The notes beneath the pieces are model-generated. The model saw only the letters and a list, made by a program, of their open reading frames with translations. It did not search any database and was not told the DNA's origin. A DNA stretch of 64,000 nucleotides from Bacteroidota bacterium (GTDB lineage Bacteria > Bacteroidota > Bacteroidia > AKYH767-A > OLB10), in contig JAFDWZ010000020.1 of the NCBI GenBank assembly GCA_018268195.1, forward strand, positions 1 to 64,000, in the 5' to 3' direction. The translations under genes were made by a program, and so were the position numbers. Below are positions 44,165 through 52,310 of the stretch, piece by piece (positions within the stretch are counted from its first letter, which is position 1; each line of letters starts with the position of its first letter).

Positions 44165-44248
44165 TTTGTGACTTTTTCTGTCAACAATACATTTTTCAGC
44201 TTTGCAAAAAAATCGCTTATTTGATACAGCCTTTTTAATGCTTTTCTT

Positions 44249-44755
44249 TCAGAAGTAATATCCGTCACCTGCCGTTGATTGATCAAAAGTAGCGTTTCCC
44301 TTTTTTTTGTCAGTCGAAAATGTTTTGGCAACGCCTGAAAATGCTGCGTAAATATGTCGTTTATTTTTCATGGCATAGCGCAATGCATATTTGGCAGCTA
44401 AAAATCCTGCCGAGTATAGTGGAGTTGCTGACTTGCCTTTGGCTATCTTACGATAAAGAAACTCTGACCCTATAGCCATCAGACTATTTAAAGAATTAAT
44501 CGAGGTTAAATTATTTTTCGATGCAATGGATTTCCAAGCTGCCTTTACCAGATTTCCTGGAGAAAGTTGCTCCTTTGCTTCATTAAAACTCACCTCCATT
44601 TCTTCTTCCAGTTGGTCACGCCTTTTGATAAGTTGTTCCTTTTGTAACATCAAATCTTCCAAACTATCTACTTGCGGCATTTTCATTTTGATTCGCGTTT
44701 TCCGGAGTTGTTTATTTTTTTCAGTAAGAAATTTATGATCGGAATTTTTATCCAT
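44249..44755 (-). CDS. Third protein of the YtxH-holin operon, unknown function
   Basis: A 168-residue protein that I do not recognise as a family. The first half is charged and probably helical or coiled coil (about residues 35-65, DLMLQKEQLIKRRDQLEEEMEV). The second half is weakly hydrophobic (SLMAIGSEFLYRKIAKG, PLYSAGFLAAKYALRYAM) and could dip into the membrane. Its start lies inside the upstream holin-like gene (73-base overlap, different frame), so the pair is tightly coupled; a shorter start at the Met near residue 23 would reduce the overlap. The setting resembles E. coli yqjD-yqjE-yqjK, in which three small membrane-associated proteins are encoded together. Confidence 0.6.
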   Translation of the reverse strand: MDKNSDHKFLTEKNKQLRKTRIKMKMPQVDSLEDLMLQKEQLIKRRDQLEEEMEVSFNEAKEQLSPGNLVKAAWKSIASKNNLTSINSLNSLMAIGSEFLYRKIAKGKSATPLYSAGFLAAKYALRYAMKNKRHIYAAFSGVAKTFSTDKKKGNATFDQSTAGDGYYF

Positions 44756-45045
44756 TTAGCGGCTTTAAACCATACTAATAGCAGCAGTATTGCATTAAAA
44801 GCTGCCATAACAAAAAATCCTGCAAAATAACTTCCCAGCCATTTACCAATAAGAATTGCTAAGCCAAAGCTTCCAAATACAAACACCAGCGTGGCTAGTA
44901 ATCCAACTATCAGAAAAAGCGCTATTGAAGCAATTATTTCTGTAAGTCTTTCCTGAACGGTAAGCACTATCAGTTTTACCCTGACTTCTGCATATTCAAG
45001 GATATTATCTTTAAGTGTTTCGAAAGGATTTTTGGTTTCAGACAT
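44683..45045 (-). CDS. YqjE/holin-superfamily small membrane protein
   Basis: A 120-residue protein of the Actino_E/YqjE "phage holin family" (PF07332-like). A charged N-terminal helix (EYAEVRVKLIVLTVQERLTEIIAS) is followed by two membrane helices (about residues 33-58 and 66-92) and a basic tail. Despite the database name it is a chromosomal gene and not part of a phage. E. coli YqjE is linked to stationary-phase membrane-bound ribosome factors, which is only a rough guide. It is the second gene of a minus-strand operon: YtxH ends 32 bases upstream and the third gene overlaps its 3' end. Confidence 0.72.
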   Translation of the reverse strand: MSETKNPFETLKDNILEYAEVRVKLIVLTVQERLTEIIASIALFLIVGLLATLVFVFGSFGLAILIGKWLGSYFAGFFVMAAFNAILLLLVWFKAAKWIKIPIINFLLKKINNSGKRESK

Positions 45046-45077
45046 TATAAAAAGATTTCTTTAGGAGGAGATTGTAT

Positions 45078-45290
45078 TTATTGCTCATCTGTCATCTGAC
45101 GGGATAAATTATCCATATCTTCCTTGGCTTCATCAATTTTACGTTTGATGTCATCAAGCAGGTCCTCCCCTTTTTGCTTAATCTTTTTACGGGTTTCATT
45201 TCCTTTATCAGGAGCAAATAAAATACCTAACACAGCACCTGCTGCTGCTCCAAGGAGCAATGCCCCTAAAATTTTTCCTCCATTTGCCAT
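45078..45290 (-). CDS. YtxH-domain small membrane protein
   Basis: A 70-residue protein from the ATG at 45290; an in-frame start at 45344 adds 18 residues that would begin upstream of the promoter box and is rejected. The glycine- and alanine-rich segment LGALLLGAAAGAVLGILFAPDKG is the YtxH signature and serves as a membrane anchor. A charged helix follows, ending EDMDNLSRQMTDEQ. Members are general-stress proteins in Bacillus (YtxH) and related to DUF883 (ElaB/YqjD). A perfect -7 box lies 28 nt upstream. It leads the three-gene operon. Confidence 0.82.
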   Translation of the reverse strand: MANGGKILGALLLGAAAGAVLGILFAPDKGNETRKKIKQKGEDLLDDIKRKIDEAKEDMDNLSRQMTDEQ

Positions 45291-45318
45291 AATATTCTGT
45301 TTTAAAACGATACTACAA

Positions 45319-45326
45319 CAAAAGTA
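45319..45326 (-). promoter_or_regulatory. -7 promoter box of the YtxH operon
   Basis: TACTTTTG on the minus strand, perfect TAnnTTTG, 28 nt before the ATG at 45290; it lies inside the longer rejected reading frame and so helps decide the start. Confidence 0.55.
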
Positions 45327-45386
45327 ATCAATTGTTGTTTGCACATCACTTAACTATTGATGAATACTGTCATTTTTCAGGTGATT

Positions 45387-45704
45387 TTATTCATCCTCCA
45401 ACTGATTAAGTAAAGCTTGAAGTTCCATCTGAGTTTTGGTTTTTCCGCTTTTCTGTGCCAATGCTATTCCCTTACTGCAAAAGTCTATTGCACGGTGTTT
45501 GTTTTCAGGCTGATAAAACAATGCTAATTGATAATAAACAGGAAGATAACAGTCATCTGCATCCAAAACTTTAAGAAAATATTTCTCGGCATCAGCACGC
45601 TCACCGGTTGCAAGATGTTCAAGTGCAATGGCATACAATAAAAAAGTATCTTCGGAAGACTCTTCAAGAAGTGCATATAACTGATTAAGACGCGATGTTG
45701 ACAT
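45387..45704 (-). CDS. Small tetratricopeptide-repeat protein
   Basis: A 105-residue protein composed almost entirely of TPR-like helix pairs: ESSEDTFLLYAIALEHLATGERADAEKYF (about 14-42), DDCYLPVYYQLALFYQPENKHRAIDFC (about 50-76), and a capping helix (TQMELQALLNQL). No signal peptide or catalytic motif is seen, so it is probably a cytosolic protein-interaction module. Partner unknown. It is encoded on the minus strand between the YtxH operon and the divergent etfBA genes. Confidence 0.72.
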   Translation of the reverse strand: MSTSRLNQLYALLEESSEDTFLLYAIALEHLATGERADAEKYFLKVLDADDCYLPVYYQLALFYQPENKHRAIDFCSKGIALAQKSGKTKTQMELQALLNQLEDE

Positions 45705-45743
45705 TTTTACACAAACCTGTTTTTAATAAAAAGCAATATTATC

Positions 45744-45751
45744 TATTTTTG
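45744..45751 (+). promoter_or_regulatory. -7 promoter box of etfB
   Basis: TATTTTTG, perfect TAnnTTTG, 35 nt before the ATG at 45787. Confidence 0.55.
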
Positions 45752-45786
45752 CAGCCCGAATAAATAACTTAACTATTCATTTTATT

Positions 45787-46524
45787 ATGAAAATATTAGT
45801 TTGCATCAGTCACGTACCCGATACTACTTCGAAAATTAATTTTTCAGATGATAAGAAATCATTTGTTACTCAGGGTATCCAGTATATTATAAATCCATCC
45901 GATGAGATTGCACTTGCACGAGCATTAGAGCTTACTGAAAAAGATGGTGGAACCGTAACCGTAATCAATGTAGGTGATAATACTACAGAGCCTACTATTC
46001 GTAAAGCCTTGGCCATTGGAGCCACGGATGCAGTGCGTGTAAATGCAGTTCCAAGAGATGCGTTTTTTGTGGCAACACAAATTGCCGATTACGCAAAGAA
46101 AAACAGTTTCGACCTGATTCTTACAGGCCGTGAGTCTATTGACTATAATGGTTCGCTGGTTTCGTCCATGGTTGCCGAATTGTTGTCGCTGCCATCAGTT
46201 AACAGTGTAAAAGCACTTACCATCGAAGGTAATATTGCAACCCTCGACCGTGAAATTGAAGGCGGAAAAGAAGTAGTATCCTGCGCACTGCCATGTGTGG
46301 TTAGCGCCACCGAAGGAATGGCAGAGCCTCGTATTCCCAATATGCGCGGAATTATGAGTGCACGCACCAAGCCTCTCAGCGTAGCTGAGCCTGTGGCTGC
46401 TGAAAGTATGCAACAAATTGTGTCGTACGACAAACCACTGCCACGCACACAGGTAAAACTTATTGACCCTGCCAATGTAGCAGCATTGGTAGATGCATTA
46501 CACAACGAAGCAAAAGTTATCTGA
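45787..46524 (+). CDS. etfB: Electron transfer flavoprotein, beta subunit
   Basis: A 245-residue ETF-beta, carrying AMP and forming a heterodimer with ETF-alpha to pass electrons from acyl-CoA and other dehydrogenases to the quinone pool. MKILVCISHVPDT is the standard start, DEIALARALEL and ILTGRESIDYNGSLV are family signatures, and LDREIEGGKEVV matches the loop near the flavin. Length is normal. The alpha gene begins 33 bases downstream in the same orientation. Confidence 0.95.
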   Translation: MKILVCISHVPDTTSKINFSDDKKSFVTQGIQYIINPSDEIALARALELTEKDGGTVTVINVGDNTTEPTIRKALAIGATDAVRVNAVPRDAFFVATQIADYAKKNSFDLILTGRESIDYNGSLVSSMVAELLSLPSVNSVKALTIEGNIATLDREIEGGKEVVSCALPCVVSATEGMAEPRIPNMRGIMSARTKPLSVAEPVAAESMQQIVSYDKPLPRTQVKLIDPANVAALVDALHNEAKVI

Positions 46525-46557
46525 TCATTTTTTTTAAATTAAATACTCCCGTAAATA

Positions 46558-47535
46558 ATGAACGTATTAGCATATATAGAAACCGCTGATGGAAAACTTA
46601 AAAAATCAGCACTTGAAATAATCAGTTACAGTGCCGCAATAGCATCGCAAACAGGTGGACAGGTTACAGCCATTGCCTTAGGTGATGTGCAGGCTGACGA
46701 GCTTGCCAAAGCAGGTCGTTATGGTGCTGCCAAAGTGTTGCATGCCAACAATGACAAACTGAAGCAATTCGTAAGTCAGGCTTACGCATCAGTAGTTGCC
46801 GAGGCTGCAAAAACTACGCAGGCAGATGTCGTAATTCTTTCCAATTCATTTTCAGGAAAAGCTATGGCTCCTCGTTTAGCTATAAAATTACAGGCCGGCA
46901 TTGCTGATGGTGCAGTAGCATTACCTGATACTGCCGGTGGCTTTAAAATTAAAAAGACAGCTTTTTCAGGAAAAGCATTTGCTGATGTTGAGCTTACTTC
47001 AAAAGTAAAAATTGTGACACTAGTACCTAATTCGTTTAAAGTAGCTGAAAATGCTGCTACCGGAGCGGTTGAAGTTTTTAACCCACAGATTAGCGATAGT
47101 GATTTTGCTGTTACGGTAAAAGAAGTTGTAAAAGCATCAGATAAAATTTCATTACCTGAGGCTGAAATTGTAGTATCGGGAGGAAGAGGACTTAAAGGAC
47201 CTGAAAATTGGGGAATGGTAGAAGAGCTTGCAGGGTTGCTGGGTGCTGCCACCGCATGCTCCAAGCCGGTGAGTGATGCCAACTGGCGTCCACACAGTGA
47301 GCACGTTGGACAAACAGGACTCGCTATAAGTCCAAATCTCTATATCGCCATTGGAATTTCAGGAGCTATACAGCATTTGGCCGGAGTAAGTTCATCAAAA
47401 ACTATTGTGGTTATTAACAAAGATCCGGAAGCACCATTTTTCAAAGCTGCCGATTACGGTATAGTTGGCGATGCATTTGAAGTTGTTCCAAAACTTATAG
47501 AAGAGGTTAAAAAATTTAAGGCAGCAAATTCCTGA
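46558..47535 (+). CDS. etfA: Electron transfer flavoprotein, alpha subunit
   Basis: A 325-residue ETF-alpha, the FAD-carrying partner of EtfB. The C-terminal FAD-binding domain is well conserved: VSGGRGLKGPENWGMVEEL, then GHTG-like VGQTGLAISPNLYIAIGISGAIQHLAG and IVVINKDPEAPFFKAADYGIVGD. The N-terminal half is the usual Rossmann-like domain. It is part of the etfB-etfA-DUF151 cluster with gaps of 33 and 33 bases and no terminator inside, so co-transcription is likely. Confidence 0.95.
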   Translation: MNVLAYIETADGKLKKSALEIISYSAAIASQTGGQVTAIALGDVQADELAKAGRYGAAKVLHANNDKLKQFVSQAYASVVAEAAKTTQADVVILSNSFSGKAMAPRLAIKLQAGIADGAVALPDTAGGFKIKKTAFSGKAFADVELTSKVKIVTLVPNSFKVAENAATGAVEVFNPQISDSDFAVTVKEVVKASDKISLPEAEIVVSGGRGLKGPENWGMVEELAGLLGAATACSKPVSDANWRPHSEHVGQTGLAISPNLYIAIGISGAIQHLAGVSSSKTIVVINKDPEAPFFKAADYGIVGDAFEVVPKLIEEVKKFKAANS

Positions 47536-47568
47536 TTGTATTCAACTATTCCGTATTTTTAAACCTTG

Positions 47569-48198
47569 ATGAAAAAAATCAGGCTTTTTATTACGCGGCT
47601 TGAACCGAGTTCAATACAAAGTGGTGTTTATACCCTTGTTTTAAATGAACATGAGGGCTCACGCAGATTACCCATAATCATTGGGAACTATGAAGCCCAA
47701 GCCATTGCCGTAGAGATGGAAAACCTTACTCCTAACCGTCCTCTCACGCATGATCTTTTTAAAAGTTTTGCAACCTCTTTTGATATTCACCTCAATGAAG
47801 TAGTGATTTACAATCTCAAAGAAGGTATTTTTTATGCAAAACTGATATGCAATAACTTAGACAAAGAAGTGGAGATTGACTCCAGAACCAGTGATGCCGT
47901 TGCATTGGCTGTTCGTTTCAATTGCCCTATTTATACGTATGATTTTATTCTGGAACAGGCAGGTGTAGAAATTGAAGAGGAGAGTGACGTAGATAATGAA
48001 GATGATGAAAATCCGAAAGACGATATCCCTAAGCCACCACCTCCGCAGGAAAAAAAGAAAACTGCCAATCTTTCCACCAGCGATTACTCTCATCTCTCTA
48101 ACGAAGAGTTGAATGAAGCACTAAAAAATGCCATAGATCATGAAGACTATGAAGCCGCTTCAAAAATGCGTGATGAGCTCAATAGGAGAAAAAAATAG
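47569..48198 (+). CDS. DUF151 bifunctional-nuclease-like protein fused to a UVR motif
   Basis: A 209-residue two-part protein from the ATG at 47569 (a TTG one codon earlier is possible). Residues 1-135 are the bifunctional nuclease (BFN/DUF151) domain, with LPIIIGNYEAQAIAVEME, RPLTHDLF and SRTSDAVALAVRFNCPIY. A long acidic and then proline-rich linker (about 138-170) connects to a C-terminal UVR motif (about 175-208, EELNEALKNAIDHEDYEAASKMRDEL), the same helical hairpin that lets UvrB and UvrC bind each other. BFN-type proteins were reported to degrade DNA and RNA in plants, but the bacterial role is open. It directly follows etfBA. Confidence 0.88.
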   Translation: MKKIRLFITRLEPSSIQSGVYTLVLNEHEGSRRLPIIIGNYEAQAIAVEMENLTPNRPLTHDLFKSFATSFDIHLNEVVIYNLKEGIFYAKLICNNLDKEVEIDSRTSDAVALAVRFNCPIYTYDFILEQAGVEIEEESDVDNEDDENPKDDIPKPPPPQEKKKTANLSTSDYSHLSNEELNEALKNAIDHEDYEAASKMRDELNRRKK

Positions 48199-48250
48199 CT
48201 TTCCTTCTCACTCTGACTCATTGTTTTTATGAAGCATTATTAAGAGAAGC

Positions 48251-48898
48251 CTATCGTACTTTATCTCCCAGCATAGGCACAAAACGGAAGGTATTAAAAT
48301 CGGTTATTTCCATTTCGTTATTTGCATTTTTCAATACTGTTTTCATCACCTGCACATTTTCTCCTACCGGTATCACCATAAGCCCACCGGGCTTAAGTTG
48401 TTCGAATAGTGAAACAGGAATTTCGGGAGCACCGCAGGTAATTATTACCTTGTCAAATGGAGCAAAAACAGGCAGCCCTTTAAATCCATCACCAAAATGT
48501 ATTTTAGGCATATAGCCCATGCCTTGCAACAATGTACGAGCCTTATCGGCCAACACCTTATGCCTTTCAATAGAAAAAACCTTGGCTCCAAGCTCACACA
48601 AAACAGCTGTCTGATACCCTGAGCCGGTACCAATTTCGAGTACCTTCTCCCCTTTGGAAATTCCAAGCAATTGCGACTGAAAAGCCACTGTATAAGGTTG
48701 AGAAATAGTTTGCCCTGCATCAATAGGAAAAGCCTTATCCGCATAAGCAAATTCAATAAATGCATTATCCATAAACGCATGGCGTGGAATTTTCCCAATA
48801 GCAGCCAGCACTGCTTTATCATTGATACCTTTTGCCGCAATCTCATCCACTAACTTTCTGCGGAGGCCCTGATGTTTAAAATTATCAATAATAGTCAT
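48251..48898 (-). CDS. pcm: Protein-L-isoaspartate O-methyltransferase
   Basis: A 215-residue PIMT from the ATG at 48898. In-frame starts at 48940 (ATG) and 48949 (TTG) would add 14-17 residues, but the family normally opens with the segment DNFKHQGLRRKLV, so the inner ATG is preferred. SAM-binding motif I is VLEIGTGSGYQTAVL; the substrate loop AYADKAFPIDAGQTISQPY is also standard. It methylates isoaspartyl residues in aged proteins so that they can revert to aspartate. Encoded alone on the minus strand. Confidence 0.93.
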   Translation of the reverse strand: MTIIDNFKHQGLRRKLVDEIAAKGINDKAVLAAIGKIPRHAFMDNAFIEFAYADKAFPIDAGQTISQPYTVAFQSQLLGISKGEKVLEIGTGSGYQTAVLCELGAKVFSIERHKVLADKARTLLQGMGYMPKIHFGDGFKGLPVFAPFDKVIITCGAPEIPVSLFEQLKPGGLMVIPVGENVQVMKTVLKNANNEMEITDFNTFRFVPMLGDKVR

Positions 48899-48973
48899 AT
48901 CAGTAGCAAAATTAAAAGATTCAGAAAACTGAAAATTCATCTGCTGCAATACTTTTTAACAGTGTGAATTTGC

Positions 48974-48981
48974 TACTTTTG
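48974..48981 (+). promoter_or_regulatory. -7 promoter box of the glycan operon
   Basis: TACTTTTG, perfect TAnnTTTG, 13 nt before the ATG at 48995. Confidence 0.5.
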
Positions 48982-48994
48982 CACAAATTTTTTT

Positions 48995-49978
48995 ATGCTT
49001 AAAATAGGCGTTATAGGCGCAGGCCATCTGGGCAAGATTCACCTCCGGCTTCTTAAAGAAATACCTGCTTTTGAACTTATTGGATTTTATGATTCCAGTA
49101 TAGAAACTGCTGAAAAAGTAAGTACTGATTTAAACGTTCCTTATATCTCCGACATCAGTGAACTTATCAGAAGTGTGGATGTGCTCGACATTGTAACTCC
49201 TACGTTATCACATTTTGAGTATGCCGAAAAAGCATTAAGCAGAGGTAAACATATTTTTATTGAAAAGCCTATTTCGAATACGCTGAGTGAGGCCGAAGAA
49301 ATTATCAGGTTGGCAAATCAGCATCAGTTAAAAGTACAGATAGGACATGTGGAAAGGTTTAATCCTGCATTTGTAGCAGCACGTGACCACATCCATAATC
49401 CCATGTTTATTGAAGCTCACCGCTTGGCCGAATTTAATCCGCGAGGTACGGATGTTCCCGTTGTGCTTGACCTGATGATACATGATATAGATGTTATTTT
49501 AAGTATTGTAAAATCCAAAGTCAGCCATATCAGTACCAGTGGTGTTTCTATCATCAGCGATACGCCTGATATTGCCAATGCACGTATTGAATTTGAAAAT
49601 GGTTGCGTGGTAAATCTTACTGCCAGCCGAATCTCTATGAAAAACATGCGTAAGGCACGCATCTTTCAGAGCGATAGTTATATCTCCGTGGATTTTCTGA
49701 AGAAAAAGGCTGAAGTTATTTCCATGCATGATACTAAAGAAAAGGAAAATCCTTTTGCACTGATAATAGATCCCGGAAACGGAAAACCTCGAAAGACTAT
49801 TGAGTTTAATAATCCTGTGGTGCAGGAAAGCAATGCTATCAAAGAAGAACTCAGCAGTTTTGCTCAATGTATTTTACAAAACTCCAGACCAATAGTTTCG
49901 GCAGAAGACGGATACTATGCATTGAAGATAGCAACTCAGATAATGGATGCCATGAATCATCAAATCGTTATAAAGTAA
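48995..49978 (+). CDS. Gfo/Idh/MocA oxidoreductase (nucleotide-sugar dehydrogenase type)
   Basis: A 327-residue NAD(P)-dependent oxidoreductase. The Rossmann motif GAGHLGKIH is at residues 8-16 and the family motif EKPIS at about 91-95. The pattern IGHVERFNPA followed by PVVLDLMIHDIDVIL resembles dehydrogenases acting on UDP-GlcNAc at C3 (GnnA type), which serve lipid A with amide-linked chains. This is a suggestion from motif resemblance only, and no partner aminotransferase gene is in the window. The lipoprotein gene begins 3 bases after its stop, and the sugar-phosphate transferase follows, so it heads an envelope-related operon. Confidence 0.82.
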   Translation: MLKIGVIGAGHLGKIHLRLLKEIPAFELIGFYDSSIETAEKVSTDLNVPYISDISELIRSVDVLDIVTPTLSHFEYAEKALSRGKHIFIEKPISNTLSEAEEIIRLANQHQLKVQIGHVERFNPAFVAARDHIHNPMFIEAHRLAEFNPRGTDVPVVLDLMIHDIDVILSIVKSKVSHISTSGVSIISDTPDIANARIEFENGCVVNLTASRISMKNMRKARIFQSDSYISVDFLKKKAEVISMHDTKEKENPFALIIDPGNGKPRKTIEFNNPVVQESNAIKEELSSFAQCILQNSRPIVSAEDGYYALKIATQIMDAMNHQIVIK

Positions 49979-49981
49979 AGC

Positions 49982-50836
49982 ATGAAAAAATTATTTGTTA
50001 TTTATCTTTTAATCATTGCATTCGCTTCCTCATGCAACCTGATAAATCCGGCAGAACCAACTCCCTCCTATCTGCAGATTGATACTATTATGTTCACTAC
50101 TGATTATGCCACACAGGGAAGTGCCTCTCATAAAATACGTGATGCATGGATTTATCTCGACAATCAATTAGTAGGTGCTTATGAACTGCCTTGTAAAATT
50201 CCGGTATTAAATTCAGGCGAACACATGGTTTCAGTTCGAGGTGGTGTTTGGCTTAATGGTATCAGTGCTATGCATCTGCAGTATTCATTTTTTAATTTCA
50301 TTGATCGCAATGTAAATCTACAACCCGGACAAGTAGCGTTGCTTTCCAATTTGTCCACCACTTATATATCAGGGTTAACGTTTGCGCTTAACGAAGATTT
50401 TTCAGGTCTTTATTCCTTTGAGAAGAGTGACAACAGCCCTGTAGGTATGACTTCTGAATTTGACCCGTCCAATATGTTCGAAGGCGGTTATGGAGTGGTA
50501 CGTCTTGACACGGGCATGTATAATTTCGAGGTGAAATCAAAAGAAATGACTTTGCCGAATAACGGAACCAATGTATATCTTGAAATGGATTATAAAAATA
50601 CTTATCCGTTTCAAGTGGTGTTACAATCAACAGATATATTTGGCAATGTGATAAACAACAGCGTGATGACCATAAATACTCGCGAAGGTTGGAATAAAAT
50701 TTACATTGAACTAAAACCTACAATGCAACTTACCACAACGGCAACACGCTTCCGGGTATTATTCGGAATGGAAAGAACGGATGCAAGTACCAAAGAAAAT
50801 TTCTTTTTTGACAACGTAAAGGTTATTTACAACTGA
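49982..50836 (+). CDS. Lipoprotein of unknown function
   Basis: A 284-residue protein with a lipoprotein signal (MKKLFVIYLLIIAFASSC; Cys18 follows ASS). The mature part starts with an Asn/Pro stretch and then a mostly beta body. A region near residues 55-85 (DAWIYLDNQLVGAYELPCKIPV) resembles a small carboxypeptidase-like or PEGA-like sheet. The second half (about 120-284) with FYSFEKSD-like and FFFDNVKVIYN segments looks like a carbohydrate-binding jelly roll. No family is confidently recognised. It is placed between a sugar dehydrogenase and a glycan-initiating transferase, so a surface-glycan role is a fair inference. Confidence 0.72.
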   Translation: MKKLFVIYLLIIAFASSCNLINPAEPTPSYLQIDTIMFTTDYATQGSASHKIRDAWIYLDNQLVGAYELPCKIPVLNSGEHMVSVRGGVWLNGISAMHLQYSFFNFIDRNVNLQPGQVALLSNLSTTYISGLTFALNEDFSGLYSFEKSDNSPVGMTSEFDPSNMFEGGYGVVRLDTGMYNFEVKSKEMTLPNNGTNVYLEMDYKNTYPFQVVLQSTDIFGNVINNSVMTINTREGWNKIYIELKPTMQLTTTATRFRVLFGMERTDASTKENFFFDNVKVIYN

Positions 50837-50857
50837 TAGTTGTTCTGTAGATATGCT

Positions 50858-52273
50858 ATGAATAAAAAACTGCAAGTCGTAAAATATTTAATTGCTGATT
50901 TACTTTCAGCAATAATTGCTTGGACTTTGTTTTTTATGTATCGCAAAATCTGGATTGAACCCGGTAGTGGCCCTTTTAACTTTGAGTTTCTGCACGACAA
51001 AAAATATTTACTCGGAGTAAGCATACTTCCATTTTGCTGGATAATTTTCTACACCTTCCTTGGAACGTACAACAACATTTACAGGAAATCGCGTTTGCGC
51101 GATCTGGCACAAACAGCGATAGCCACAATCATAGGAGTGACTATCATCTTCTTTGCATTACTGCTTGACGATGTTATCATTTCCTATAAAAGCTATTACC
51201 AAACTTACTTGACATTACTTGGTTTGCATTATGTTATCACTGTATTTTTCAGACTAATCATCACCTCGGTAACCGGTAATAAAATTAAAAAACGAGTAAT
51301 AGGTTTCAACACTTTACTTGTAGGCAGCAGCAGCAATGCATTAAAAATATTTACAGAGTTGGAATCCCAAAAAATCAGTCAGGGGAATAAATTTATCGGC
51401 TATGTGCATGTGGACGACACCAACGGTAAATACCTGAATGGAAAACTATCTCATTTGGGAGGTGTGGATGACATCAGTGCTGTTATTTCCAGGTATGGTG
51501 TTGAAGAAGTTATCATAGCTATTGAATCATCGGAGCATGAAAATATAGGTCATATTATAAACGGACTGGAAAGCACCAATGCCATTGTAAAAATAATTCC
51601 TGATATGTACGACATCCTTTCCGGTTCGGTAAAAATGAATTCAATCTTTGGTGCAGCACTCATTGAAATATATCCTCAATTGATGCCGGTGTGGCAGCAA
51701 TATGCCAAACGAATTATAGATGTGCTTGCATCACTGGTTGCTATCATCTTGCTATCGCCTATTTATTTGCTCACGGCCATCATGGTAAAACTTACCAGTA
51801 AAGGGCCAGTGATATTTAAACAGGAGCGCATCGGCTTGCATGGTCATCCGTTTTACATTTTTAAATTCCGAAGCATGTATGTAGGTGCGGAGAAAGGCGT
51901 TCCTCAATTATCCTCTAAAGATGACAGCAGAATAACTCCATTGGGGAAATTTATGCGTAAGGTACGATTGGACGAAACGCCACAGTTTGTTAACGTATTA
52001 ATTGGCGACATGTCTTTAGTAGGTCCACGCCCTGAAAGACAATTTTTCATTGATCAGATAATGCAGAAATCACCGCACTACAGGCATTTGCATAAAGTAA
52101 GACCCGGAATTACATCATGGGGGCAGGTAAAATTTGGTTATGCCGAAAATGTAGATCAGATGGTTGAACGATTGAAATATGATATCATCTACATTGAAAA
52201 CATGTCGCTTGCACTCGATTTCAAAATAATGTTTTATACTTTAAAAATTATTGTAGAAGGTCGCGGAAAATAA
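50858..52273 (+). CDS. Polyprenyl glycosylphosphotransferase (exopolysaccharide initiation)
   Basis: A 471-residue WbaP/WcaJ-like protein from the ATG at 50858 (the TTG at 50840 is less likely). Four N-terminal membrane helices (about 5-25, 45-65, 78-100, 108-130) are followed by a CoA-binding-like Rossmann domain (about 140-270). A fifth helix and the bacterial sugar transferase domain come next: KRIIDVLASLVAIILLSPIY, then GPVIFKQERIG, FKFRSMYVGAE, RKVRLDETPQF and GDMSLVGPRPER. It transfers a sugar-1-phosphate to undecaprenyl phosphate and so starts a surface polysaccharide or glycoprotein glycan. The usual glycosyltransferase cluster is not next to it. Confidence 0.92.
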   Translation: MNKKLQVVKYLIADLLSAIIAWTLFFMYRKIWIEPGSGPFNFEFLHDKKYLLGVSILPFCWIIFYTFLGTYNNIYRKSRLRDLAQTAIATIIGVTIIFFALLLDDVIISYKSYYQTYLTLLGLHYVITVFFRLIITSVTGNKIKKRVIGFNTLLVGSSSNALKIFTELESQKISQGNKFIGYVHVDDTNGKYLNGKLSHLGGVDDISAVISRYGVEEVIIAIESSEHENIGHIINGLESTNAIVKIIPDMYDILSGSVKMNSIFGAALIEIYPQLMPVWQQYAKRIIDVLASLVAIILLSPIYLLTAIMVKLTSKGPVIFKQERIGLHGHPFYIFKFRSMYVGAEKGVPQLSSKDDSRITPLGKFMRKVRLDETPQFVNVLIGDMSLVGPRPERQFFIDQIMQKSPHYRHLHKVRPGITSWGQVKFGYAENVDQMVERLKYDIIYIENMSLALDFKIMFYTLKIIVEGRGK

Positions 52274-52310
52274 AATCAGTTAAACATTTTAATTTAATAA
52301 TAAATACATT

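Noticed and set aside
44683-45045. "Phage holin family" gene as a prophage remnant
   Set aside because: It is part of a YtxH-type chromosomal operon and no other phage gene, integrase or attachment site is nearby.
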